A stretch of DNA of 64,000 nucleotides from Toxorhynchites rutilus septentrionalis (lineage: Eukaryota > Arthropoda > Insecta > Diptera > Culicidae), in assembly GCF_029784135.1 (NCBI RefSeq), contig NC_073745.1:276792706-276856705 (forward strand). The letters are read 5' to 3'. The notes under the pieces are model-generated. The model saw only the letters and a list, made by a program, of their open reading frames with translations, made no database searches and had not been told where the DNA came from. The translations under genes were made by a program, and so were the position numbers. This document shows positions 12,140 through 22,851 of the stretch, one piece after another (within the stretch, counting starts at the first letter, position 1; each line of letters begins with the position of its first letter).

Positions 12140-12373
12140 CTTGATGCGGGTTTTCTGATTATCGTGAGCAGCTTTGCAAGCCAACTCGAGCACTCCGACG
12201 GCCGAAACTCTATAATCGCTGTTAGGTATACTGGTGCTCCGGCACCAATCCGTTCGGCCTAGTTACCCTTGCCGAGCAATCAGTGAATGCGACCAACAGG
12301 GAACTGGAGACCTGCACGGTTCGAGTGAGACTTTGCCTTTCCCTTAACTTGTCCTCCTTTGTTACGTCCACGA
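12140..12373 (-). pseudogene. H2A (pseudogene): Histone H2A pseudogene (copy A, unit 1)
   Basis: The start codon is lost, but the reading from about 12,373 gives [20 protein letters not shown], then LQFPVGRIH, a stop, LLGKGN, a stop, AERIGAGAPVYLTAI, a frameshift, and VLELACKAAHDNQKTRIKN (the last near 12,140-12,200). This is the H2A fold in order, including the acidic-patch-proximal helix and the NKKTRI block. At least two stops, one frameshift and a missing C-terminal third make it non-functional. Its promoter is at about 12,440-12,450 (TATAAAAC in minus-strand sense), and a perfect histone 3' stem-loop lies downstream at 11,888-11,903. Between the two lies a readable tail ending EQDGNIE before a stop that does not resemble H2A. 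Confidence 0.85.
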
Positions 12374-12429
12374 TGCCGATGCCGTACAACCACACGGGTT
12401 TACGGTTTGAAAGAAAATAAGATATTTTT

Positions 12430-12460
12430 TTGGAGTCCGCGTGTTTTATACTCTAGCGGT
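12430..12460 (-). promoter_or_regulatory. TATA-type core promoter of H2A unit 1 (copy A)
   Basis: In minus-strand sense AGAGTATAAAACACGCGGAC: a TATA box about 70-80 bp upstream of the lost H2A start. It is conserved in copy B at 54,029-54,048. Confidence 0.5.
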
Positions 12461-12610
12461 ACACACTCACAGCATAGAACCAAAACGGCAGACTCAGCCA
12501 GAGGGGCGAGTCCAACGAGACGAACGAATGAGCGTTAAAAGGGAGCGATGGCAAAAAAATACATTCATTACGATTTGTTCGCTCATTGGATTCACATGCA
12601 GGCTAAAAAG

Positions 12611-12626
12611 GGTCCTTTTCAGGATC
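12611..12626 (+). terminator. Histone-type 3' stem-loop, opposite orientation (copy A)
   Basis: GGTCCTTTTCAGGATC on the plus strand: a 6-bp stem with one G-T pair and a TTTC loop, flanked by purine-rich AAAAAG and by ACAAAATTATC. It points opposite to the two H2A pseudogenes, so it may be the surviving 3' end of a third, divergently oriented histone gene whose coding part is gone. The mirrored copy is at 53,857-53,872. Confidence 0.6.
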
Positions 12627-13201
12627 ACAAAATTATCTTCAATATAAAGAGTTTATTGTTTTGTTATTACTCGATATCCCCATCTTGTTCGGCTAAACCT
12701 TGCTGTTTAGCGATTGCATTTGCCACTCGCCACAGCTTTCACAGTTGGAAAATTTCTTCCCATCCAGCTTGTGACATATTTTACAGTAAATTACATTCAA
12801 TGGCACGTCGCCTAACCACCACTCAGTATCGGATTGGAGGTAATTTTAACCTGTAATTGAACATTTGCGATGACAGTGGTACAGTGTCGACCTTCAATGT
12901 GGGGTCATAATTTGGGCCCCGAACTCTTTGTTTACAAAAATGTCCAACTAAATATGTCGCATTACTGGTCCGACCAATTAGCTAAATGTCGAGATAAGTG
13001 TAAATTACTGTACTTTCAATCTAGAAGCAATTTAAGAATTGGTGAAAATCAATAAGCTCAGAACAACTGCCAAATTCACATACTCATCATATCCTGGCAA
13101 ACAAATTATGAAAAAATCAATTTGTGTTTTATTATTATTTTGGATATTGTTTTAGAAAGCATTGAACTGTATTTCCTAAACTCTTTTTTGGAAGGTTTAA
13201 T

Positions 13202-13217
13202 GGCCCTGAAAAGCGCC
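13202..13217 (-). terminator. Histone-type 3' stem-loop (copy A, unit 2)
   Basis: In minus-strand sense GGCGCTTTTCAGGGCC: the canonical form with one mismatch in the stem (G where the consensus has C). It is preceded by AACAA and lies about 230 bp beyond the end of recognisable H2A homology at 13,448. Confidence 0.7.
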
Positions 13218-13447
13218 TTGTTTTATGGAATGGTTCAAATTTAGAAAACTTAGTACTCGTGGTTTTGATAAAAAACCATTTCGAACGCCCTCGATGCCGC
13301 CTTGTTCTGGATTTGCCACCAAAGCAGTTTGTAGAAAGAACAAACTTTTTTCTTCTGCTACCTGATGCCGTTTTGCGATTGCGTTTGCCACTCGCCACTC
13401 GCTGCAATTGCCTGTTGTCTTGATGTCCACCGAACCGAATGTGTTCT

Positions 13448-13661
13448 GTTCCGAATGCGGGTTTTCTTATCGTCGCGAGTTGCTTTGCCAGCTAACTCGA
13501 TCACTTCGACGGCCGAAACTATATAACGCCGGCTAGGTGGACTGGTGCATTGGTACTAACGCGCTCGGCCTAGCCACCCTTGCGGGGAACTCCAGATCAA
13601 CACGGTTCGAGCCGGATTTTGCCTTTCCCTTCACTTTTCCTCCTTTACCATGTCCAGACAT
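13448..13661 (-). pseudogene. H2A (pseudogene): Histone H2A pseudogene (copy A, unit 2)
   Basis: From the ATG at 13,661 the reading is MSGHGKGGKVKGKAKSGSNR, the N-terminal tail of canonical H2A with a few changes. The next residues (LEFP) match the start of the histone fold. A deletion then removes roughly VGRIHRLLRKGN and shifts the frame. The rest is readable in pieces: AERV, APVHLAGVI, a TAG stop, then VIELAGKATRDDKKTRI (about 13,450-13,520). H2A is normally about 124-125 residues and intronless; the last third (docking domain and C-tail) cannot be recognised. Upstream is a TATA-like CTTAAAAATCC near 13,760 and a 5' UTR with GCAGCC just before the ATG. Downstream at 13,202-13,217 is a histone-type 3' stem-loop. 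It cannot encode H2A. Confidence 0.85.
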
Positions 13662-13749
13662 GGCTGCTTGGGTTGGTTTGTTGATGTGTTGTGATACGAA
13701 CCGATGTGGTGTACGGTTTGAATGAGAATGATCGTTACGGCAGCGGAGC

Positions 13750-13775
13750 GGGGATTTTTAAGCTGACTGGCTGGC
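13750..13775 (-). promoter_or_regulatory. TATA-like promoter of H2A unit 2 (copy A)
   Basis: In minus-strand sense CAGCTTAAAAATCCCCGC, about 100 bp upstream of the ATG at 13,661. TCATTCTCATTC, an initiator-like pyrimidine/TCA run, lies about 30 bp downstream of it. The whole promoter block (about 13,690-13,905) is absent from copy B. Confidence 0.4.
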
Positions 13776-15000
13776 TCGAGAATTACGCATGTGTGAGACT
13801 GCGACCAATGTTTCGTTCATTTTTTTCTTTTTCCTTTCCAATTGTGGTTCATTCTATTTCGCTGCTGCTCTGGTTGCCCGTTTTGGTCGGTTCGATTTGA
13901 GGAGCACAAAATGGACCAATCAAAAATGGGCACATAGTGCATTTTGACAATGCTTGATATTTCACAATTATTCAATTATTTATCTCAAGAAAAATGAAAT
14001 GTTATTCGTTATGATAGATGCGTAGATATATTTCCTATCAATTGATGCAAAAACCTTTGCGATCTATTGAGAAATGCTCGAGTTATAAGCGTTCCAAATC
14101 TTGCATTTTTTCCTACTTGTTCAGTGCCTAGATTTCCATTTCACCCCCTATATCTTCCGGTTAGACGTAGTCCTACGTCAAAAGCGAATATTATCTTAGA
14201 CGAACATTTTTAATTCGGTTAGTCGACAGAATATGCTCTGAACAAAACGATAGAGTAATTTCTTTGGAAATTCGAGATCCATCTACTAATCAACTATTCT
14301 CCTGTATACTGGAACCCGATCGAATCAGAATTACCCGAACGTATCGTAACTAAAGTTCAATCGAGTTGTGCAAAACTGAAAGCCTTGCCATGTAATTTGA
14401 CAATGAGTTTCGTACTCCATTTCTGTGAAGCGAAAATTGGTAATGAATTTTCGGGTGGAATGAACAAGCTTTTAGAACAAAAATTATGAATGAAAAAAGG
14501 ACTACGGAAAAAAATTAAGATAGTCTCTTATATGTGTTCTGTGTAACATTTTTCCACATTCTCTGCAAGTGGGGGAAAATAGTGAACGCTATTTGTTTCT
14601 GATTTTATATTATGGATAAAGTTTTGGCGCAAATTCAAGCTAAGTTAAATTATGACTATGTTTTCTAAGTATTTAAACAACATTGAGTAATGATTTTCAT
14701 TCAAATTTTAGCTATTTAAAATTGATTTAGTGTCTGATAATCTGATAGAGAGTAAATAGTTCCATGGATTGAATACGGATTAATTCATTTGATGTTTATT
14801 TTGCGACAAGGTAAAATTGATACATGTCATAGTTTCAGAATTCAAAGGAAGAATCGTGAGATCCGATTGAAGTTCAAAGCAATTGGATTCCGGAATATGG
14901 GATTTCATCAATGACACGATCAAAAGTGTTAGTATGATATTCGCCGCCCGAAAGCCAGACGGGTCGCCTCTATAGCGTGGTTCCCTAGCGTTTATCAAGG

Positions 15001-15250
15001 AAAGGTTAGATGTTAGTGGGGGGGGAGGTAAGAATCAGGATTCACTGAGGTGAGTGATTCGATTAGGAGTTTATCGATTTCTTTCTTTCCATAATAACCA
15101 TGGATAACAGCTATCACAACCATTCTCCTGAGGGGCTTCGAACCTTCTGCTCTGGTTCTCAATAGTTTCAGGTTCTTTTTCGGACATGCTACTATAGAGA
15201 TCCGTCATCCGCAGGCGGAGTTGCTTATACCTGACTCAAAAACGAAAAAA
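15001..15250. other. Short stretch, no gene seen
   Basis: No coding frame or known element is supported. A G-rich run (GTGGGGGGGGAGG near 15,017) is the only notable feature. Confidence 0.35.
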
Positions 15251-15989
15251 ATGAGTAGGTTATATCTATGATATATTGATATTGATATGATATATCTTAC
15301 CTCAATCATTTGTTTGTATTGATTAAATGTTTGATTGAATGAAACAATCTCCGAATTCAATTTATTTGCTTTGTGAGTTAAAAGATTTAACAAATGCCGT
15401 GTAAGGTCAATTCATGCATTGTGATAGATTATGTTCTTCGTTACAAGTAAATTTAATGACAATTCTATTACGTTTGATATGATGATGGACAGAATACGTG
15501 AACGGAAGAATAATCAAACGATTATTTTATTTTACATTTCCCTCTGAAGTTTGCATCTCTCAAGTGTACGTATTTCTCGAGCCGCGAATTTGCTTGGTTT
15601 GATGAACTTCAGGCACTCAGTTCCGATTTTGACATGTATGTCGAACGCATATTGTTTAATCATTAGGAATTATCGCAGCAAAAAGTTATCAACACTTTGT
15701 CTAATCATCAAATGGTATGCGTAGAAATTCAGAGAGCAGAAGATATGAAGGCATATTTTTCAATGCAATCTTGAATAACAGAGCCAAAGCGTTGTGTTCG
15801 TACCCGCTTTTGTAATTCTTGTTAGTAAAACAATTTTCGGAGTGCAATAAAAAAAAACATTAGGGTGCAGAAGTACATCCTGCTTGCATGAATCAACAAC
15901 TTCAACTTCTACTTTTCATACTATAGAGGATTACACCTTGAAAGTTCATTCGCCTCTAGTATCTACACGATTTTCCCAGGTTCCTAAGT

Positions 15990-16760
15990 TTAGAAGACCG
16001 TGTTAGGGAAACATCTAGTCTGCACAAAGGCAAGCGAGTTATTTGCAAAGTCGATTTGCACAGACACCTTGGTTTTGAAGTCTGTATTAGGTAAACACAT
16101 TTCAGTCGGAACAAAAATACCTCCGACCTGCATAAATTGCCAATGCCAATTTCCCCAGACACCTTGGTTTTGAAGTCTGTGTTGGGGAAACACATTTCAG
16201 TCAGAACAAAAATGACCCCGACTTGCATGAATTTGCAATGCCAATTTCCCCACGCTCCATGGTTTTGAAGTCTGTGTTAGGGAAACACATTTCAGTGGGA
16301 ACAAAAATACCCCCAACTTACATGAATTAACAATGCCAATTTCCCCAGACACCTTGATTCTGAAGTGAAGTCAATTCCCCAACACAACACATTTCAGTCA
16401 GGACAAAAATACTCCCGACTTGCATGTCATTCAATGCTAATTTCACCACGCTCCATAAATTTGAAATCAGTGTTGGGGAAACATATATTTCAGTCGGAAC
16501 AAAAATAGCCCGAACTGCATGAATTTGCAATGCCAATTTCCCGACGCTCCATGGATTTGAAGTCTATGTTGGGAGAGCACATTACAGTCGGAACAAAAAT
16601 ACTCCCGACTTGCATGTATTTCCACTGACGATTACCCCCAGGTACCTTGCTTTTGAAATCTCTGTTAGGGAACACATTTCGGTGGGAACAAAACTCCCCC
16701 TACTTCCATGTATTTGCAATGCCGAGTTCCCCAAGGCTGTTTGGTTTTGATTGCTATGTT
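15990..16760 (-). repeat. 95-bp tandem repeat array, about 8 units
   Basis: The block CACATTTCAGTC..GGAACAAAAAT recurs near 16,095, 16,191, 16,286, 16,388, 16,484, 16,579 and 16,673, a spacing of about 95 bp. Each unit also carries CCAATTTCCCCAG or CCACGCTCCA and TTTGAAGTCTGTGTTGGGG. The units have diverged by point changes and small indels. Related units sit in element D, at 783-960, at 52,445-52,520 and at 54,915-54,975, so the unit belongs to the family and not to one locus. Confidence 0.8.
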
Positions 16761-16811
16761 GGGGAAACCGTATATCGGGTCAATCGAAACGAGGCAGTTA
16801 GGGCGTTTAGA

Positions 16812-17146
16812 AGTTAATTAAATCACTTTACATTTATCTAAAAAAATATTTTTATTATTTATTTGTTACTTTTTCCTACTGCACAATTTGAACTTAGAAC
16901 TATAACTGTCCTGATGTACTGCTGCTCCCTGCTTTTATACAGTTAATTTGGAATGCGCCAGTAGGTTTCCCCGAAACGCAAGTGGCGCGCGTTGTCGCTC
17001 GTTGGTAGTGTTTTGTGTTTAATTTCTCCGGTATTGGCAGGTGTTTCTGGAACTGGTGCTGCATGTTTTGGCTGGCATCGCTGGGTACATCGGTGGATTT
17101 GTAGAATTAGATGTTGCGGCTGGAACTGGTGCTAGCTCTTGTTAAC
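16812..17146 (-). mobile_element. 335-bp insertion with TATA box and poly(A) signals (solo-LTR-like)
   Basis: TTAGA is duplicated on both sides (16,807-16,811 and 17,147-17,151). The uninterrupted site is preserved at about 38,268-38,290 (GTTATCTAAACGCCCTAACT) and near 6,910, so the boundaries are firm. In minus-strand sense the insertion contains GTATAAAAGCAGGGAGC, an initiator-like CATCAGGACAGTT about 30 bp later, and AATAAATAATAAA. A promoter, a short transcript and a poly(A) signal inside a piece with a 5-bp target duplication is the plan of an LTR. The ends (GTTAAC..TTAACT) are not the usual TG..CA, so another short element with its own promoter is also possible. Confidence 0.6.
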
Positions 17147-17458
17147 TTAGATAACGCTTAACATTTTACAGTTATTCCATTGTTTATCTAATGAAAAATA
17201 AAATTTTATTGATTGCGATAGATTCGTAGTAATATTTCCTATCAATTTATGCAAACATCTATCCGATCCAGTAAGAAATGTTCGAGTTATAAGCATTCGA
17301 AATCTTTCATTTTTTCCTGCATGTTCTGTGTTCAGGTACTCATTTTACCCCCTATATATTCTGGTTAGACGTAGTCCCACGTCAAAAGACCTTTCTGATT
17401 TTAGGATGTGTTTAGTTAAAAAAATCTCAGCTCTCAAGAAAAAAATAAAAGAATTGAT

Positions 17459-18465
17459 CGGATGAAAGTTTGTATTCCGTCTGGATTGAAGGAAACATGA
17501 GTTTTCCACAGCGATTAGGAATTTTTCGACTCAAGTGTAACTTTTCAATACGGCGTATCGATTTTAGTTAGAGAAATGTTTGATAATTTATATCTCAAAA
17601 ACTATGCGTCGTACCGAAATAGTGTCTTAAAAAGAGTCATAAAGTATTGATGATTAAACATGAAAAAATATACAAAAATAGTACAGGCAAACCTTTTTTT
17701 TGTGCGGGGGATAGGTCGCATAAAAGTCGCATAAAAAAATCGCGCAAAACTTCACCAGCAGCTTTAAAAAATCGTGTTCGGTACACATTTTGAAAACAAT
17801 TTTTTTTGTGCGGTAGATAGGGACCGCATAAAAAAAGTTTCCCCCAAGAAAATCAATTCAATTTCCTTTTGTTTCCCTGCTTTGCGATGGGACACTTTGC
17901 CTTTTCGGGTGGCTGTTTTGTGCTTTTAGTTGCATGTCGAAACGTGTTGCTGTTAGAAATCATGTCATGCAAAAACTTAGAAAAACTTAAATATATAGTA
18001 TTTTATGAGAGGAGGGGAATGATTTCAGAAGTAGATAATTGAGACGTAAATATGCTTTTTTCGCACTGAAATGCATATAAACCGAAAAAAACTAAATGGA
18101 CAATAAATTCGTCAAATATGCTTCTTTTCATACACAGCACAAAAAAAATCGCACAAAAAACGCACAAGAACAGAAAACCACACAAAAAAAAATTCGCACA
18201 AAAAGAGGTTTTACTGTACTCTTATTTTTATATACAAAAAAAAGGCTCACATTGTTTTATTTAATTTTTTTTGTAAAAAAAAATCATATACAATAGGTGT
18301 CTTGTAGAAAATTCATAAAATGAGTCCAAGATGGTAAAACTATTTTTGACGAATTTGTGGAACATCGATACGCCCTTTCCAAAAGTTAAACTTCAGTCAA
18401 AAAATTCCCAGTTGCTGTGGAAAACGCATATTTCCTCCAAACCAAACGGAATACAAACTTTCATT
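17459..18465. mobile_element. Inverted-repeat DNA element hosting a Tigger-like MITE
   Basis: Left arm 17,459-17,545 (GATGAAAGTTTGTATTCCGT, then TTTTCCACAGCGATTAGGAA) is matched by an inverted right arm at about 18,378-18,465, with scattered changes. The arms extend with weaker match to about 17,600 and 18,330. The central part is taken up by the MITE at 17,689-18,222. No transposase remains. Confidence 0.55.
17689..18222. mobile_element. Tigger/pogo-like MITE (copy 1)
   Basis: The ends are CAGGCAAACCTTTTTTTGTG and, inverted, CACAAAAAGAGGTTTTACTG, each flanked by TA, the target duplicated by pogo/Tc1/mariner elements. CAGGCAnACCTC is close to the ends of Tigger elements. Inside, TTGTGCGGTTTTTTTGTGCG-like blocks repeat near both ends, forming nested inverted repeats. 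A second copy is at 48,377-48,942. Its longest open frames (for example the one covering 48,536-49,117) are products of the repeat and cross its border. Confidence 0.65.
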
Positions 18466-20371
18466 CGAATCAAAAATACATGTTTTTGAATTCAGCGATT
18501 TCATTTGGAATTGCACTATTGCTAGCTCTCGAAAGCAGTGGCATTTTTGATGCTATACTGCTTAATTGAAGATTATATGTCGTACTAAAATATCACTTTT
18601 ATTCGTCTTTCTCGGCGTGACATTACAAATATCCACGGCACGGTGTCACATTAAACTCATAATCAGCGGGAAGCTCGAATAACATGTATGTTTTCATTGA
18701 TAAAACATTTACAGAAAATTGCATTTTCACTTGGATGTCGTTGGCAATTTTTTTCGTCTTAAATAGAACATGATAAAGCAGGACATCACATTGCATTTGA
18801 ATGTCAAAAAGACTCTCTTTCAGGCTAATTTAAACGTCAGGTCAGATGGGAAAAAATTATTGATTGGATAGTGATTTCAAAAAAATTGTAAATTCTGCAT
18901 AAAACCTAAAAAAATCTGTAGTCTGTAACTACAGTTTCTTGGTTTCAAAATATCATTAAAATCTGTATAAATACAGATTATTCTGTAGATATGGTAACCC
19001 TGCTTTAGTCGTGCAAAATCGCCTTTTGAGTACAATCAAATCAAACATTCTTAACTTATCTCTATGCAGTTACTGTTCAAATGATTATATACAATCAATA
19101 TTCAATATACGATAATGCATAAGTAAGTAATCAATGTAGCTATTATGATATATTCCTCCAAAACCAATTTAGAATCATTATAATAGCTGTCCCATTTTCC
19201 AAATATTTGCGAAGAAGACATCAATAATGAATAATCAATAGAAACCCTCATTGACCACCGGTTTCACTATGGACGTGAATGAAAGTGGCGTGGTCCGCAT
19301 CCTCTAAATGAGTACCCCAACTGACATCACTAGGTTACCGATGCGGAGCGAATTAATGTCATCCACATAAATTATTACCACAACTTCCATCGTGGGCAAT
19401 CAAAAAGCTGTAAAACTATTTGCCAACGGATCGCTTTCCGTTGCGCTACCGGATCGTCGTCGGGCAAGCGGCAAGCAACCATTACCTTCCATACCAGCAG
19501 TTCCTTATTGATCTCAATTGCGCCATCCATCCAGTATTCAGGCGACGAATAGTAATAGTTTGTGTTTTGTTTCTCGTTCTGTGTAGCAAAACAACTTCAA
19601 CAGCTTCGTGAGCACGCCTGCGCCTTTCAACACATCGCCGCGAGACTCGTCGCGGTTTGTTCCAAGCTTCTATGGTGGCGCATTATTTCGAATTATTTTC
19701 AAACAAGTAAAGGTCAGCTGGGCAAAATGTTGTCCGCCCCTCAACTGGTTTCCATTCTAGCGGGCCAAACCTTATAAGTGACAGTCTCTCTAAATTTTAT
19801 TCTAGATATCTAGCGAATGCACCGGCTAGAGCGCGAGATGTGAGGGTGGGAGAAAGACTTTTCCTCTTCCGGCAATAGAGATGTCCTTGCGAGATAATTA
19901 TAATGATTGACTCATCGGTTTGGACAATGGCGATGATCTTGCATCGTACAATTTTCTACGCAGTATTTCAAAGCTACTGCTTCTAATGGGGGTGGGAGCG
20001 AGCTGAGAGACCTTTGAAGTGAGATGGAAGAATGTTTATTTAATTTAGCGTGAATTTGTCGGCCCATCTGTCCTAGAGTTATGTCACGGCCATATCAATG
20101 CAATGCAAGTGAGGGATATTGAATGCGAGTTCATTGTGTTTACTTCCGAGTGCAAAGTCACTAGCGCGGCGACAAGGATTTGTCATCAGGTATCAAGCAT
20201 AGAGGCATAGAATTTTAAATTAAAATGAAACACAGATAAGTTGTCAATTGCTATGATTTGGGCTGTATTCGAAAAATATTTTTTCGCCATTTGTATATGA
20301 ATATGATTTCTGGGCTATGAATTGAATTCGATTCTTGTAGCAATGCAGTGCTCCTTACATTCCGGTCCTAT
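18466..20371. other. Low-copy DNA, no supported gene
   Basis: 18,466-19,230 is AT-rich without recognisable content. 19,240-20,060 has more even composition (for example 19,430-19,690) and no second copy in the window. It could be host regulatory or intronic DNA. I see no exon that I could defend. Confidence 0.35.
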
Positions 20372-21182
20372 CAGTAGAGTAGTGCGGGGCAAAGGTGCGC
20401 ATTGGCCTTTTTGAAGCAAACGAGCATAAAATTTCGACAACAGTGTATTCGTTTGATACATTATTACACCAGCAGCTCACACATATAAACAAGATACATT
20501 TCATGAAAGTGTCTAAAAGTTATTAGGTAAATAGAGTTTTGCGTTGTTTTGATCTATTTTTTCAGATTGGGAGATGATGATTAACTTACCTGAAATAACT
20601 GGATAATTCGAAACTACACTGTCAAGGAAACCTTTATTCTATAGTAGATGATAGTGCGTATTCGTACTTGTGAAAAAGCTACTAGAGCTTTTTTGAAAAA
20701 TTCGATTAGTTCAAAAATTGCTTGTGGGGCAAAGGTGCGCAGCGGCTGTGGGGCAAAAGTACGCACCAGAGTTTTGCTCTGAAAAAAATTATAAAATGTT
20801 TTCAACAAAATTTTGAACGGGACCCACAAGAAGGAAACTGATTTGAATAAATGAACTCCAGACATGCTTAAATGGCCCGACAGAGGCTTCGGAAGGGAGT
20901 CTCGAAGCGTCGGATTGCCACAGACCTCTATATTTCTGAATCAGCTCTGAGGAAGAGGCTCATATCAGTGAGTGATTTATGATTTGAATCTTCTTTTATT
21001 GACATTTCTACTTCTGCTGGGATGTTCCAACAAGCACCTAGGGCGGTTCAGATAAGTATTTACGAGTGAGCAGTCTGAGGATCTGGCGGACCACTGCAGA
21101 GCACTTGGTTTTGCGGAAGCCAACAATCTCTAGCATGAATTCAACCAAGTTGCAGAACTGATAGACAAAACAAAACAATCGC
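20372..21182 (+). mobile_element. Pogo-like transposon remnant (5' end and HTH region)
   Basis: It begins CAGTAGAGTAGTGCGGGGCA at 20,372. The sub-terminal repeats GTGGGGCAAAGGTGCGCAG and GTGGGGCAAAAGTACGCAC at 20,724-20,763 mirror those at 9,960-10,020. Coding remnants follow: a broken HTH region near 20,875-20,970, a donor-like GTGAGT, and SEDLADHCRALGFAEANNL (21,074-21,130), where an internal deletion has fused two parts of the CENP-B-like domain. The remnant is continuous with the left arm of the palindrome that starts at 21,125. Confidence 0.6.
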
Positions 21183-21540
21183 TTAAAAATAATTCAAAAT
21201 GAATTTCAAATTAAAAATATTTTTATTCTCACCATGCATTCAATTCAATAACGGTTATGTTTCGTTTATGTTTATGTTTTCGCAATGAACTTCAAATAAA
21301 TATTGTTTTTTTTTTCAACAATGAGTTTCAAATAAATCAAGTGAAGGTAACTATGTATTTATAAACTTGATCTATATTAATAAAAATGATTTAGTGTACG
21401 TTCCTCACGATTTAACTCAAGAACGGAGCAACGAATTTAAACAGTCAGTATCAGGATTGATGTGTCTGCATCAAGTTTATATGTCCAAAAAGAAATGATA
21501 AACCGCGAGTATAGATTATGTATTATCATTATAGAAATAA

Positions 21541-22851
21541 CTAGCTAACCCGGCAAACTTCGTCCCGCCCAACATTTGTTTTTTTGTTATCAATACCTTC
21601 AAACATTCACGTTTTCGTACTATGAGCAAGGTCATGGGCCCAATCGCAGAACTGTTCATTGATTGATCTTCAATTCGACCCCGTTGAATTTACCTTTTAC
21701 TATAAAATTCCTAGTATTTTTATTAAAACTCATCCTTATAATATCAGATTATTTTCAAACACAATTCTCGTTCAAGATTTTTCAACCACTTGCAAATAAC
21801 ATGTTTCTCCGTTACATGGAATAAATGTTTTCTACAGAAAATATGATAGAATAAAGACAGTCCTAAATCGGACTATTCCTTCCTCGAGTTCTGCTCTTAT
21901 CAACACATCCGGCGATCCTTTTTTTTTTGGTATAGATAGAAGAGGATATAGGAGTGCGTTTCATCACATTAAAATCCATTTCCAGTTTCGAACAAAGATG
22001 AATTTCGCCAGCGCAAACATCAAATGGACTAACAGCACTTGTCACTATGCAATTGTAGAACATATGAGAATTCAATTTTCCTAATTTTCCCTTTTTCCTT
22101 AAAAGTTTTCCGAAAATTTTCAATTGTCATGTTTGGTTGGAATATTTTTGGTTGAAATACGCGTAATATTTTTGTGGGACCACTCACCATTCCAGAGGAG
22201 GAAGGGGTATCATACCATTATTGAAAAATTTCTCATACCCAAAAACCCTCACATCCCAAATTGTGCTTCATTAGTTTTCGATTTATGTCATTTGCTTGAT
22301 TAGTTCTCGAGTTATGCAGAAATTTGTGTTTCATTTGCATGACAGCCCCCCTTAGAGAGGGGGGTGGAGAGTCTAACCACCATAGAGACATTTATTGCAC
22401 CCTAAAACCTTAACATGTCGAATTTGGTTTCATTTGTTCGATTAATTCTCGAGTAATACAGAAATTTGTGTTTCATTTCTATGGCAGCCCCCCCTTAGAG
22501 ACTAGGGGAGGAGTATTTAACCACCGTAAAACATTTATTGCACTTTAGAGGCGAATGAACTGAAAAGTTTAAAGCCTCTTTAATCCAACATCATCATCAT
22601 ATTGCACTTTGAAACCTCCATTTGCCTAATTTGGTTTCATTTGCTTGATTAATTATCGTGTAATGCAGAAATTCGTGTTTCATTTGTATGGCAGACCATC
22701 CCATAATCACCATAGAAACCCGTTAAGAGGGGGAGGGGTCTCAAACTATCACGAAAACCTTCCCCGGCCCCAAAAACTCCTAAATACCAATTTTCATGTT
22801 GATCGGTTCTGTAGTTTCCGAGTCCATAAAAATCAGACAGACAGAAATCCG

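Larger units (their letters stand above)
11711..14180 (-). mobile_element. GACGTAG-family element A carrying two histone H2A pseudogenes
   Basis: On the minus strand it begins with the palindromic 5' box at 14,180-14,164 and runs to the double-hairpin 3' end at 11,756-11,711 (GGGTGGGTAATGTCGGGGAC). Internally it holds a 270-bp 5' module, an H2A promoter and pseudogene (13,448-13,900), a histone-type stem-loop (13,202-13,217), a second H2A unit (12,140-12,480) and another stem-loop (11,888-11,903). The same structure appears in opposite orientation at 52,526-54,763, so the histone cargo moved with the element or was amplified with it. Element A is the more complete copy because element B has lost the first promoter. 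Confidence 0.75.
10838..15000 (+). mobile_element. Helitron-like body, interrupted by a histone-bearing element
   Basis: The left part (10,838-11,400) matches 37,958-38,030 plus 39,520-39,780. The right part (14,216-14,990) matches 27,080-27,420 and 41,150-41,300 (CAATCGAGTTG, then TTCGGGTGGAAT, then TAGAGAGTAAAT). The two parts bracket the GACGTAG element at 11,711-14,180. The expected 5' end is lost at the Tc1 remnant, and I see no clear CTAG end on the right. It is non-autonomous, with no Rep/helicase coding. ORFs of 70-90 codons in it (for example 11,353-11,622 on the minus strand) are probably chance. Confidence 0.5.
15251..17384 (-). mobile_element. GACGTAG-family element C with 95-bp array and cargo
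   Basis: On the minus strand the 5' box is at 17,384-17,368 (TGACGTGGGACTACGTC). It is followed by the 5' module, a 335-bp insertion (16,812-17,146), the 95-bp tandem array (about 15,990-16,760) and a 700-bp cargo (15,260-15,980). The 3' end near 15,251-15,300 is decayed. The reverse complement matches element D (38,041-39,471) throughout, including the cargo with CAAATGGTATGCGTAGAAAT. No protein is encoded. The open frames through the array translate the repeat (FPNTDFKTK and similar) and are not genes. Confidence 0.65.

Noticed and set aside
15956..16675. Several 60-90 codon frames with FPNTDFKTK-type repeats
   Set aside because: They follow the 95-bp tandem repeat, whose period is not a multiple of three. 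The frame changes between units.
15990..16760. CRISPR-like array of regularly spaced repeats
   Set aside because: The whole 95-bp unit is repeated without unique spacers, and the context is eukaryotic.
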